A DNA stretch of 64,000 nt from Puffinus mauretanicus (taxonomy: Eukaryota; Chordata; Aves; Procellariiformes; Procellariidae): assembly GCA_023333565.1 (NCBI GenBank), contig JAJKFH010003821.1, positions 806,001 through 870,000 of the forward strand. The letters are read 5' to 3'. Shown here in pieces: positions 39,174 to 51,100 of the stretch; position 1 is the first letter of the stretch, and each line of letters starts with the position of its first letter. The notes beneath the pieces are model-generated. The model saw only the letters and a list, made by a program, of their open reading frames with translations. It made no database searches and was not told the origin of the DNA. The position numbers and the translations under genes were made by a program.

Positions 39174-40559
39174 GTGAGCTCGCCCCACTGCCAGCTCCCA
39201 GCTGCCGGAGGGCACCTGAGTTTTCCATGGAAATAGTTGCAAGATGGATCTTACATCACCACGAAAAATTGCAAATGAGCATGTTAGACTCCCCAGCCTA
39301 ATAATTCTAAGGCGAGAATGAATGAGCAACAGTACAGTCGTTCACTGGCTACCGGGTCATCCCAGTGCCGCACCGGCTCTGTGCTTTCTCCATCACCGCT
39401 TCCTAAGAATTTTCCCCATCTGCCCTTACCTGAGGGAGAATAAACTTGTTTTTGGCATTTCGATTCCAGGGGCGAGGTAAAATCGCTGGTAGGAAAACAA
39501 CTCGTTTTAGATTCAGAAGCTCCTGAGTTCCTAAGACAAGTATTACTTTCCATTCGGAGCAGAAAATTAAAAGCTTCTTAGGAAAATGCAAACCACCGAA
39601 GCAACGATGATGTTTTTCTACCATCTTTCCTTTTTACTGGGCTTTATGCTTTCTAGATGACAGATAACCTAATAAGAACAGTCTGAGTCTTGGCTTGCAT
39701 TACTAAGGTCGATAAGGACTTGAGCTCACGCTTTGCTTCTGTTTTGCAGGGTCTGATCCTGTGAGCTGCCAAGTACCATCAAATCTCACAGTATTTGGGA
39801 AGCGGAGGATTTTTAGCACCATGCAGAGACTGAAATCTTTTTAGCACGGTAATGGTTGATGGACAGGACAGAAGTGGAGAAATTTAGAAATACTTTACAG
39901 GAAGAAACTGAGGTGAAATCCTACAGTGACCACCAACAGAATTTACTGAAAATGTAAATATAATAGAAATCCCATGATGACCGTTAATAAAAAATGTCTG
40001 CTCTTAGCTCTGCAGCACATTTGCATTTCTTAGCTAAAAGCCAGAAAATTATTAGAGAGGTCAACAGAGAGTTCTGTTTTTTCCACAGTTTACATGAAAA
40101 CATCTGAACTACTGCATCCTACAGGCACAGTGAATAGCAGCTGGGGTGCTGCGGGAGGGGGCTGCAGCAGAGCACGGGGGTACCTTGGGAGGGTGAACCT
40201 CCCCTGAGCAGGTCGCTGCGTGGGGAGGGTGCCACTGGGAGGGTCCTGGCCACGAACTTTTACTCCTTGTACAAGTGCATTAAGCAACAGTGCAGCAGTT
40301 TCACTGTGTTTGGCAAATGTAATGAAGTCAGTATTAGGTGGTGGCCATTTATACTTTGGTACTTGATTTTAGAGACCCAGAAAAGCAAAGTCTTGTTTGT
40401 CAACAGGCCTCTGTCTTGCAGACAAAGGGATACATACGCTGCCAAAAAACATTAGGTTTTTTATTATTCTACTTTTTACATAACTCTGTTTGAAGGGGAT
40501 TTATTATTTTTGTCAACTAAAGGCTGGCCGCATTTAAATTCAAAACTACATCCCAAGCT

Positions 40560-40860
40560 GCCCGGGCCACCATTGTTGGGAAGAGCAGGGAGAGGGAGCA
40601 CGGGGAGGGGAAGCTCTCCGCCGGGAACAGGGGCCACACAGCGAGCGGGCGCCATGCCGGGGGGTGCCCGAGGGGAGAGGCGGCTGGGGGGCACGGCACG
40701 GGGCGCCCGCAGCACCAGCCAGGGCTTGCGGGCCCCTATGCCCCGAGCAGGGGGATGCGGGGTGGTACATAGGAGCAGCCCCCCCATGTACCCCGTCCAC
40801 CCTCCCATCTCATGGGCGTGGGTCCCCCCGGGGGGACAGCGAGGGGATGGGGTGTAGAGG
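40560..40860. promoter_or_regulatory. CpG-rich, G-rich island; candidate promoter region
   Basis: The densest CpG cluster in the upstream region, particularly 40615-40720 (for example CAGCGAGCGGGCGCCATGCC and CACGGCACGGGGCGCCCGC), set in long G-runs on the plus strand. The surrounding sequence is AT-rich. It is about 7.6 kb upstream of EDAR exon 2. Open frames on both strands across it (40476-40916 and others) are low-complexity. It may be a promoter or a degenerate GC-rich repeat. Confidence 0.35.
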
Positions 40861-42164
40861 CAGCTCCCGGTCCAATGCCAGGCGGAGGAACGTGCCCGAG
40901 CAACCAAATTCTCCATATCTGTGGGTAGTTGCGAGCTACGACCTGCTGGGGCTGTTATTTATGCCAACCACCACGCATACAGGCGAGCGGAGAAACAACC
41001 ACCACCTTGGCTAATAGCAGCTGAAGTCATAGTCCACTATACGGACATGCCTATAGAAATTGCGTGTTTACAGGCACGCATGTGTACACAAACACGTCTA
41101 TTTATACCCACGTGCCCTCAGAGAGGCTGACTGTCTCTCACATCTCTGTTCAGCCTGGATCTCCCGAATCTCAGACAATGTCCCGGTGGAGGGAGATCTC
41201 TGTGCTTAACGTGCCGCGTAGGGTTACAATTAGAAAGCAGGTTGCCTCCGCTCCTAGGGAAGGAGGAAGAAATGGCTTTCTCTCTTGGAATACTTTCTCT
41301 TTCGAGTCGATAATCAGAAAATCTCTTCATAATTTCTCTGAGGCCCTCATTTTTTTTTTAAATGAAGGTGTTTACATTCCTAATTAAGGAGCGCATTAAG
41401 CCTGGTGGTACCTTATCTGATAAACCTGTTACCAGGCTATGTCAAGCTGAGCCTTTCAAGGGAGCAAGCTAGTTTTAAAAACTGGTTATCCTCTGGGCTG
41501 GAAATGTGCAAGCCAAGAGCTCGCAATTACCTTGGATTAATTACAAAATACCAGAAATGTAATAATGTATTTAAAAATATAACACAGGTGCTAATGACCT
41601 TCTTTTTTTTCTCCCCCCCCGCTCCTTTTTCCCCCTCTGTGGGAGCTAACAGCCTGTCACTTCGCTCCCAGGTAACACCCCCCACACTCCACAGGTGTTA
41701 ACCACCTTTTTCTCTCATGTGGTGGGATTGATTAGCATAGCAAGATTGATCCAAGAGTGATTGCCTTGCAGTTAGCATGGCTTTTACTGCTGCTTTTTGA
41801 GCCTGCTGAAGGAACAAGGCCTGAGCTGCTTATTTTTTCTAGGTCTATCAGCTAGTCTAATAAAAGACATCACTTCTCTTTCCATGCCTATTCCCTCACC
41901 CCCACCACCATCGCGCACATCATGAGAACTTTGAGACATCACCACCAGCAGTGCTACACAAGATGTAGGCTTGTATGAGTGACCACTTGACGTCCTTCTC
42001 ACAAAGTAGCAACCTCGCAGCTGCATCCTGGCCATTTCAACAGGGATATGGGCGTGCTCAGCCAACTCTGATTGCAACTTGCAGCCCAGGACACTTAAAT
42101 AAGACTGGTTTTGAGAGACCAGGCAGAAGCCTTCAATTCAGTAATTGCTCTTCTGACATGACCC

Positions 42165-42350
42165 ATCTGTAGCTATTTGCTGGCTCATTTTTCACCTGTT
42201 GGACCTATCCCATGTTCCTTATGTGTATTAGTGTCAAATACTTTATTGAAGTCCAGAAAGCCCGTGGTACCTGCTCTGTTTAGGAATTAAAGCTTCCTGT
42301 CAAGGATAACTTAGGAGTCTGGTATTACCTACCAAGGTCGTATTGTATTG
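42165..42350 (-). mobile_element. Possible ancient CR1-like LINE fragment
   Basis: The plus strand reads GTGTCAAATACTTTATTGAA followed by GTCCAGAAAG. This resembles the antisense of an internal CR1/L3 ORF2 segment, where copies typically read CAAATGCTTTACTGAAGTCC. The flanks are too diverged to set borders. Confidence 0.4.
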
Positions 42351-44671
42351 CACATCTAAAGGAAGTCTCTATTTCTTCTACGATTTTACAGAAGACATAG
42401 GCACATTTCTTCTGCAAAAACCACTAACAAAACAACTGCAGCTATTGACCCCAAGTGTAGATGGGGAGGGGAGGATATCTTCAGGATTAGGGTATTACCA
42501 GCCGACAAAAAACAGCCCCCCACTTGCAAGCCCCACGGTGGACTGCTGAAACCACACGAGGCAAGCAGCAAGGCAGGGCACGAGAAGGATGAACGGCTGT
42601 GGGTGCCGCTGGCCCAAATCCTCTCTGCAGGAAGAGGTGTCTGATGGGGGAGAGGAGCTGATTTCACACGTTTGCGGAGGCTGAGTGGGAAGGGGAGCAG
42701 GCTGCTAGCACCCACCTTGAGAGAAGGGGCCAGCGGTGTCTGGGGGCTGCTCACGGTGGGTAGCTGAGCGAGTCTCCTGCCAGTTTGGCTGCCCCAGGGC
42801 TGGTGTATGGCTGCCTCCCGTGGGCGTTGCTGGTGTCTCAGCCTGGATGCTTGCAGACTGGGAACTGGGGTAACTGGAAATGATTGCACACACCGCTGGC
42901 TACCCTGCGTTGCCTGAGGGTCAGGCTTTGCCACCTGCTGACCTGACAGCAAACATCCCGGAAGGCACGGGCAAAGGGGGGAGTTCAGACTGGTGAACTA
43001 ATGACCTGGAAGGCAAGCCTATAGGGTTTTCAGAAAAAAATATATATACAGAAAGGAAGCTATACTCCTTCTGCTTGTGCTATGCCAGACTCTGCTTTTC
43101 CCACGAGCACTACGAGGGTGTTCATGACTGCCTCCCCCAGTCACCTGGGGAGGGCTGCTGCCTACTTCTGACTTGAGTACCGCTAAGCCTAGCTTACATG
43201 TTCTCTTCGAATATACTGTATTTCACATTGGCTTTATATTTCTCTCCTCCCCTGTCTACGCCATCAACTGGACATTTAGCTGATTCAGATGCCTTTTATG
43301 GTGGTACAACCCAAATATGCTGTGAGCAGAAAAAGATATTTTTATCATCCATATGCACATCTATTGCCTCATCCCATTCCAGTGACACAAGCGCAAGAAA
43401 ACGTGGAGATGTAGTTTCAGAAGCATTACCCTGTCCTGACACAGAGGTGATGTGACGGCAACGTGGCAGAGCACTGTGGCAAAAATGAAGAGGATAACAC
43501 CAGAAGAGAATTGAAGCAATGGTGAACATCATGGTCTTTTGGTCTTGATTTCTACCATCTAGACGTTTAGTTGCATGCATTTTTAACATTTATATTCATC
43601 TAAAGCTTCTTTTTGATAAAAGAGTCTTTGGACATGCCAAGAGTCTGACTGTAACTGTGAACCAAACCACAGGTTTTACAATATTCTGTGCTGCTGTAGG
43701 GAAAACTAAATGAGGATAGGAAAGGGACCTCTGGGAAGTAATGACAGTCCTAAGAAGTCTGGAAGACAAGGAGCCAGTGAGAGAAGGACATGCAGCAGTA
43801 AAAAACCATGTGATTTAAAGTTACCTCCAGAAACATTTCATATGATCAAATAAACATAATCTTTTCTGTTACAAACCAGAAGGTGACACATTTTCCTATC
43901 GGATGATAAGGGATGTTGCAATGAATAAATATAGCTCCTTCCAGCTGCTTTAATAGTTACGTGTAACATCTCATCAGCCTTAAGACATTTTGCATTTGGC
44001 TATTCTTTGAAAATGAGAACTTCCTATAGTTCCCCTTAGCAGCTCTGAAATGTGAAGTGTCATCCACAAGCAGCTGAAGACCTTCTGCTTCCTCTGACGG
44101 CAGTGCTTGCTGAGAACAGAGTTATTCTGGGACAGCGTTAGTTTGTACTGCAAATTTAAAATCGGATGTGAATTATCCTCTCCATAAAGCACCTTTGAAT
44201 AGATTTAACACTGCCCCACCAATGGTTAATTTAATGTTTTGATTTAATATATGTCCCGTGAGTGTTTTCTTTACGCACCCTACAAGTGAAGGTTTGCAAA
44301 GCTCGATCTCCTAAACCAGATCCCGACTCCACTGGGGGGCAGTGCATTAGCACATATATTAATTCTGCACTCACCTTCCCCTTCTGAGAAAGCAAGTTTT
44401 CCCAGAGAAATATTTAGCTACCATGTGAGGTTCTGCTTAATGGAACAAATATGCATAGGCAGATATATACAACGAATATCTCTCCTATACGTGCTGTTAG
44501 ATTACAGACTTGCTAGCTAAACAACCAACACTAACCTGAGAATGAAACCAAATCTGAGTACAAAGGTAGTTTAAAGATAAACTATTTATTGGCACTAGGA
44601 TCAACAGATTCTAAATTAGCTACAAAGCTGCAGGGAATAATGACATGTGAAGTCAGTTTTTTGGTTTTGGA

Positions 44672-44691
44672 TTTTTTTTTTTTTTTTTTTT
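44672..44691 (+). repeat. Poly-T tract (20 T)
   Basis: An uninterrupted run of about 20 T in an otherwise unremarkable stretch. Confidence 0.9.
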
Positions 44692-45407
44692 AATTCTTAG
44701 CCCCTCAGGAGATTTGGGATGGTTTGATGTTCATCTGGAGGTTTGTCAAAATTCTATAGAAACTTAATAGCCTGCCAACATGGGTGGTTGCTGCTTGGAG
44801 GCATTTCGACATGGCAAAGGTCCTGTCTGCACGCTGCAGACCTGTATCCGTCAAAGGCTGCTTGGAATGACATGAAAACAGGAGCCATGTGGTGTCAGAA
44901 TGCCGTGTGCAGGATTGCAGGGGTAATGTATGCACATCCCTGCTCTCCCGGGGCAGCCAAGCTGTGGGAGGAATCCATTTGGCCTCTTAATTATGCTGAG
45001 CACCGCCTAAGCATTAAACCCCACAAGGTGCTACCACACCTATATACCAGGGTTTGGGTGGGACAGGGCTCACTGTTCTCTGGTTAGAAGAGAAATGAAG
45101 ACCGGAGGGCAGCCGGGGAGGCGGGATGAAGCTGGGTGGAAGCAGGAACCAGGGCAAAAGTCTAGGCATGGAGCTGGAGGAGGCATGGAGGGCTGGCGTC
45201 CGGATCGGGAGCCCTGGGCTGGAGAAAGGGCACAGAGGGTGAGAACAGGAGTGGGGAAACATGACATAACTGGAAGGCAGCAGAGCCAAGTGCAGGCTGT
45301 GGCTGCCCTTTGGTGGGGTCCCACCTACTGGTCACTCCACGGCAAGTTGTAAGGACAGCTGCCTGGTGGGGTCTGGGTTACATGACTCCAGAAAATGGCA
45401 CAGGGCC

Positions 45408-45474
45408 TCCAGGGTTGGAGGCAATCACAATGCATGGGGCCTCCAGGGTTGGAAGCGATTGCAACACGAGGGAA
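45408..45474 (+). repeat. Imperfect tandem duplication of about 34 bp
   Basis: GGGCCTCCAGGGTTGGAGGC and GGGCCTCCAGGGTTGGAAGC occur about 34 bp apart, with partly matching following bases (AATCACAA and GATTGCAA). Confidence 0.75.
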
Positions 45475-46407
45475 CGGCACGGGGGTTGCCGAGGCTTCAG
45501 GAAGCAGAACTGGAGCCATCCTGTGCCGAGTGGTGGGATGGGGAAAAGGATGAGCCTTAAACCATCCTTGTGATGAGGTTCAAGCTCCTACTTGAAGGCA
45601 TGGGAGAAGACTGCTTGACAGAAAGCTGGGATGTCTGCCCCATGGCAGCACAGAGTGAGCTGCTCGCGCTTCCCCCGGCAAAGCTCTGCAGCGTCGTGCC
45701 AAGCGCCTTGGGATGGTGACAAGAATTAGAGCGAAGAATTAGTTGGTAGGACAAAACCTTGGTTACACACCACCCTGAAGGAAGACATATAGGTATTCTG
45801 GCCTGAACCCAGGAGCTGGATAGCTGAGGGATACATACACACAGAGCAGCTACCGTAGGTGAAACACAGGAATTGCACCACAGCAGAGAAAGGACTTGAG
45901 CAGGTTGTGCCCTCCCAAGTGAAGCCCTCACCCTGAGTGGTGCGTAACTGCGTAAGCGAGAGGAGCCTGCGCTGGCAGACGGACCGGGGCTGCCCAGGAC
46001 GTGTGCTTGGGGAGAGCGCTGTCTGCGTCCCATTCCCCGTGCTAGAGTAAATCCTCTCTCACCGGGGCCCTCATAGTGTTTTTGCAGTTGCATGGCTGTA
46101 CCCTCTGAGAGCAGACAGGTGCTTCTGTGTTTCTTGTTTCAGGCTGTAGAGAAACGTAAAGTACATATTCGATACCTGTGTCAGGACTGTACCTGTGTCT
46201 GATGGCTTGAGCTAGTCCAGGTCACTGCTCTTGTGCCTGTTTGAATGCATTTGAACAGGTTTTGGAGCAGAGCTGGGCAGAAGTGTTAGAGCTATTTAAG
46301 ATCCCTCTAGGCTAGGAAGAGGCAGAACTTGCTGGAAGTTCATGCTGACTCATCAGTCCCTGGATTTTGGAGCTTGTGGAGGAGGAGGTTCTCACTGTGC
46401 TTTGTGG

Positions 46408-46447
46408 GTTTTGTTTTGTTTTGTTTTGTTTTGCTTTGTTTTGGTTT
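46408..46447 (+). repeat. (GTTTT)n pentanucleotide repeat
   Basis: Five uninterrupted GTTTT units followed by an interrupted GCTTTGTTTT, then poly-T. Confidence 0.9.
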
Positions 46448-47651
46448 TTTTCAGGGCTGGACATGTCATGGATGGCTTTGTCCGAGAGCCTTGCGGCCAA
46501 GATCACAGATTTACCTCACCACAGGTTGGTGGAGGACATCTGGACTTTATAAGGAAGAGACTTCTGAAGCAGGAGGAGGAGGCTGAGGAGGCACTCAAAG
46601 AAATGACCTTACTAGGTCCCATGCAGCTGATGATAAACTCTAGTATGGCCACGGGAGGATAAGGGGTAAAGTTGGATAGGTCGGGCTTTGGGCAGGGGAG
46701 ATGGGCTGTTGGGAAGCAGTGCAGTAGATCCCTGACAGAGGAGAGAAGGTACGTGTCTGGTTGGACGTATGTCACTCCACTCAGCTTGTGGCAGAAGAGA
46801 AGTGCAAGGCAGAAAGAAGAGCTGGCTAAAACTAAGATAATTCTAAGAAGATTAAAAATAATTTGGGGTAATTAATGGATAATTAATGTTTATCAGAATT
46901 ATAAGAAAGAAGAAGAATATCTTACAGCTGTAAATTCAAGTATCTTTTTTACTTTCTTAGCACTTAAGAACTCACTGTAATTGCAGCAATGAGAGGCTGA
47001 AGGCTCTCCTTGGATTAAACTTGCCTGCAGTTCAAATGATACTGCAAACACTTCTTCAGTTCACATGGATCTTTACTGGAAAACCTGGATCATAGATGCT
47101 TACCAGTTTGGATATTGCATCTCCATCTTACAGCCTTCATGCAGTTTATTACTAAACATGGAAAATAATTATTTCTCCCTGTATTTCATTTCTGTCGCAT
47201 CTGACAGCTTTCTAGTTTGTGTCTATGTGCGTGACATTTGTGGCCAACTATTTTAACATAAAAATTCCTTTTGCAAGGCCAGCATGGATGTTTTTCCTAT
47301 ACTTCATCTCTTTATTTTTGAAGGAGTGATTCTGATGATAAGGTAACATTAATAGAATAAAGCTTATACTGAAACAAATCTCAGAACTACATTAAATTAG
47401 CCTAATTAAAACAAGATTCTTGCATCTTCTCAGCTGTACGTTCTTTAAAAGTCTATGTATCTTCAAGACACACCTAGTACCAAAACCACCAGACTATAAA
47501 GCCATTAGATTTTACAGAAAATTAAATAGACCTTTGCCAATTCAATCTATCAGTACAGTAAAATGCACCATCAGAAAAAAAATTGCAATTCTGAGGTCTG
47601 TGCTTATTATATACTTATCAGTTATCAAATAATTCAATCACTAAAAAAAAA

Positions 47652-48195
47652 GGGCTAGATAGGACCTCAAGAAGTTATCTAATCTACCCTTCTGTTTCAC
47701 ACTAATACAAAATCATTCTCTGCCACCCCAACAAATGTTTATCTAAGTGGGTCTTGGGAACCTCCAGTGACAGAGATTACACAATTTTCCCTCATCTGTT
47801 TACTCCAGTGCATTGCCCTTCTTGGTATTAGGCAGCTCCTCTTAATGTCTAATCTACATCTGTCTTCATCACTTGAAGCTGCTGCCATTTGTCTTATCCA
47901 CCACGGATGTGAAGAACAGATTATTTCCTTCTGCTCGGCAGTAGTCTCCTAGGCATTTGAGTCTGACCTCATGTCTCAACCTGGTCATATTTTATGCAAA
48001 ACAGTCCTAACTCATCCAGTCTTGCACCGTTAAGCCACAATTTCTAGAGCACTGTCTTTTTGTGCTTCTACCTGGATTTTCTCCAGCTTGACCCCATCTT
48101 TCTTGAGGTGAATGTCTAAAACTGAACAGAATATTTTTATGAAGGCCTCGACCATCCTGGATAGAGCATTTCATTGAAGAATTTATAAGCCCTTT
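47652..48195 (-). mobile_element. Ancient CR1 LINE fragment (minus strand)
   Basis: The plus strand reads the antisense of a CR1 3' half. Landmarks in order are GGACCTCAAGAAGTTATCTA, CTCTTAATGTCTAATCTACA, GCTGCCATTTGTCTTATCC, GGATTTTCTCCAGCTTGACC and CATCTTTCTTGAGGTGAATG, and then GAAGGCCTCGACC. These follow the order seen in diverged CR1 (TAATATCTAATCTAAATCTC, CTCCAGTTTG, CATCTTTCTTGAA, GAGGCCTCACC). It is much more diverged than the copy at 35.1 kb, hence older. Borders are approximate. Confidence 0.75.
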
Positions 48196-51100
48196 TTCAC
48201 ACATCCCTGGATGAGGTTGTGGAGAGAATAAAGGTCCCACAGTCAGCTAGGGATCTACTAGACACCATAAAATCTCATCTATTAAGCTACTACATGTTTG
48301 AAGCTGGTAAGGTTTTTGACTTGCTCTTCTCCCTCCTTCCCCATAATCTGTGTTGGCATTTCTACCAAGATGTGAAAAAATATCTTGCATTTGTAAGACA
48401 TATATCAGTTTTGCAGTGTTGCTATTTGTGCACCAGCAAACGCATTCCTTTTGTGCCTAACAACTGCCCCGGGTTTTTCATTCAGCTGGAGTAAACTCTA
48501 CCAAATTTGTTGTTTTGCCAGCGATGCCATAGCAACATATTCCCATTCTCCATGCTCCTTGCTTTTCCAGGTTGGTGAAGAGGATGTTGAGACTGCCATG
48601 GTAAGAGTGTTTTCATCTGGAGAACAAAAGCAATCTGCACCCTCAGAAAGCTGTCATCGTACCTCCTGCAGACTGCTGAGCCATGCCAGCTCAAATCTTT
48701 TCACTGTGATGCTGGATGAAAGCAATGACTCCAGCATCATGAGCTGCTATTTTGAGTTGGATGCTCAAGTTGCTGAAAAAGATTTTTCTGGCAGAACATC
48801 TTTGCAATATTTCTGCTACAAAAATCTGCTTTCATCCTCAAATTCTAACGTCTCTTTTTGAGGACTGAATGTATTACGGGCAAACACACTTGCGTGGTCA
48901 GGAGAGAAACCAGTTGTGAGGGCTGGCAAGAACAGTTCTGCTTCAAACAGAGCAAAAAAATTGCTCCCCTTTGTCCACCAACCTCTCTGAGTATCTTGTA
49001 TGTCACTTGATGGCCAACCCTGAGCTCAAACTACTGGAGGATACCTTAATAGATAACACCTATTCTAATAAACCAACACAAAACTATAGACCTCAGCAAA
49101 TATACATCGCAGATACTCAGTTGCTCTTTGATCAAACATGTTAAAATTCGGTTGTTAACTCCTTGAGTGGCCTGTAGAAAAACAGGACTCGCTACTTGTG
49201 TATTTAACTGCTGTCCTGAAGCAGAAAAGCAAAGCAGAGCAATATGTAAAGTGTAGAGTCTAGGAGATGCTACAGTGAAGCATATGTCTTGTCTCTTTGG
49301 AGTACACCTGCAATGGCTTAGTGTTGCATGTATTTTTTTCTGCATGGAAGACTGAAGGATGGCTTTGGCATGGAGACAGTGAACTTCTCAGAAGCTTTGT
49401 TTTGTGTAAAGCAGTGACTTCTCCTGAAGAGCCAGCTCCTCTGTACTTTGAAGACCAACAACTTAGAAGAAACATGGGAAGCTTCAATTTCATACAAACC
49501 CTAAAATTTTCCCATCATTAACACTACGTGACCCCTACTAAACAGAAAGTCAGGGCATTCAGAGAGTGAAATTTCCGCATTGCTACAGGTGGTGAAGTTT
49601 TAAAGGACCCCATCTTACAGGTTGCAGGAATATCAAGCCCCAAGGAGAAAAGAGCCCGATGATGAAAATATATGTCGTTAGCTTTTTACCTTTTTTTTTA
49701 GTCTCCTCAGAAGACAGTGCATTAAAAATAGACTGGAGTGCCTTTCAGGTGTATTACTGCTTGCTTGAGTTTGCCCTCAGACAAAGCAATTGCTGGAGTC
49801 AAGTATCTGCTTTGAAAAGAGTCTAACAAACAGGTCAAAGCTCTACTTACACTATCACATGAGCAAGCCAGTGCTAACTGACCGCTTTTGGAGAAATAGA
49901 GGGTGGGGAAAGACTGTGTGTCTGATCTGTCAGCTATTCTCAATCCTAGCTGTCGAGATGGGACCACATCATTTTGAGTTTACCCTGAGTAGAAAGCTGG
50001 TATGTACATCAAAGCCAGCTCTAGTCTGCTGGGCTCATGTGAAATGGAAGAAGCCTGCTCTTTGGATGGATCAGCTCACACAAAACTAGTTTGTACTGGT
50101 AATACCTCCTTCAGTACTTTCTGGAGAACCTTGAGATGCTACTTAGAGTTAGTTAATGGGGTAACATCCCCCCCTGAACAGGACAGATTGTGAGATCTAT
50201 CTCCCAAATCAGCTTGATATATTTTAATTGGTTACACTTTACGTTAAAAACATGTGTGTGTTGCTTCTGCAGGGGAAACTAGAAAAAACCCTTATGTCCA
50301 GCAAAGTAATACCTCCACATCTGGTGTGTGAACTACGAAGGGACAGACCTTTATAGCAGTGGGGAGGGGAGAAGGGTGGCACAGATAGGGCACGGGTGGC
50401 TTAGCAAGATAAACAGCCCGAATAGGACACGACACTAACGCTGGGTGCTCCAGCGCTCCCAGGCACGGTGAGGGCTGGGGAGGAGCTGGCGCTGCTGCCG
50501 GCGCACAGCACCCAGGCACCGCAGGAGGCAGGGGGCAAGGCAGGACACGCAGTAAACCCGCCGCCTTAGAGCTGAGAAAGGTAAATCCAATAGCTGTTTG
50601 AAAAGCCAGAAGCAGAAACACATTGTTTACTTCTTAAAGCCTAAAATGTTATACAAATTGGAAATAGAATAGATGAGACTTTGTAGAATGACAAAGTTTG
50701 GGTTTTTTTTCCTTTTCTTTTATAAACAGCTTTGTTTGCTCCCTGGTGTCTGGCAGGACAGCCAGCCACTAACCTCTAGCCATTTCTTCTGCCTGCTGTA
50801 GAGTTGGGTGAGATGTTAGTGGTGATCTTGCCTTAAATTTTTTCTTAATCTAAATAAACATGTTTCTAGGATGCAGAACTCAGCTCCTTTTTTGCGGCAA
50901 GATCTCTTGACCATCCTGAAATCATGGCTGCTGCTTCTGGATTACTATGTCTCCTCACTTCCTTCTACCTTAACTACACTGTAGATTGCAAATCACACTG
51001 GTTTTTCCTAATTGGCTATACCTAGAGGTATTGTTTTGCAGCCCTATAGGCATCTAATAATGATTGCTGCAGAGATCTTGCAAACTGGTGTGCATGGTTT

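Noticed and set aside
40476..41014. Overlapping open frames on both strands across the CpG island
   Set aside because: Gly/Pro/Arg-rich low-complexity products in several frames at once are what stop-poor GC-rich DNA produces by chance.
42386..42952. 188-codon minus-strand open frame, the longest in the window
   Set aside because: It is Pro/Ser/Leu-rich read-through of GC-rich DNA, with no recognisable domain, no splice context and competing frames on both strands.
45557..46093. 178-codon minus-strand open frame
   Set aside because: The composition is that of GC-rich non-coding DNA and I recognise no family.
48451..48861. 136-codon plus-strand open frame containing LFTVMLDESNDSS, faintly like a hAT-transposase core
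   Set aside because: The resemblance is a handful of residues. There is no flanking transposase motif, no BED finger and no terminal repeats that I could see. A profile search against hAT families would settle it.
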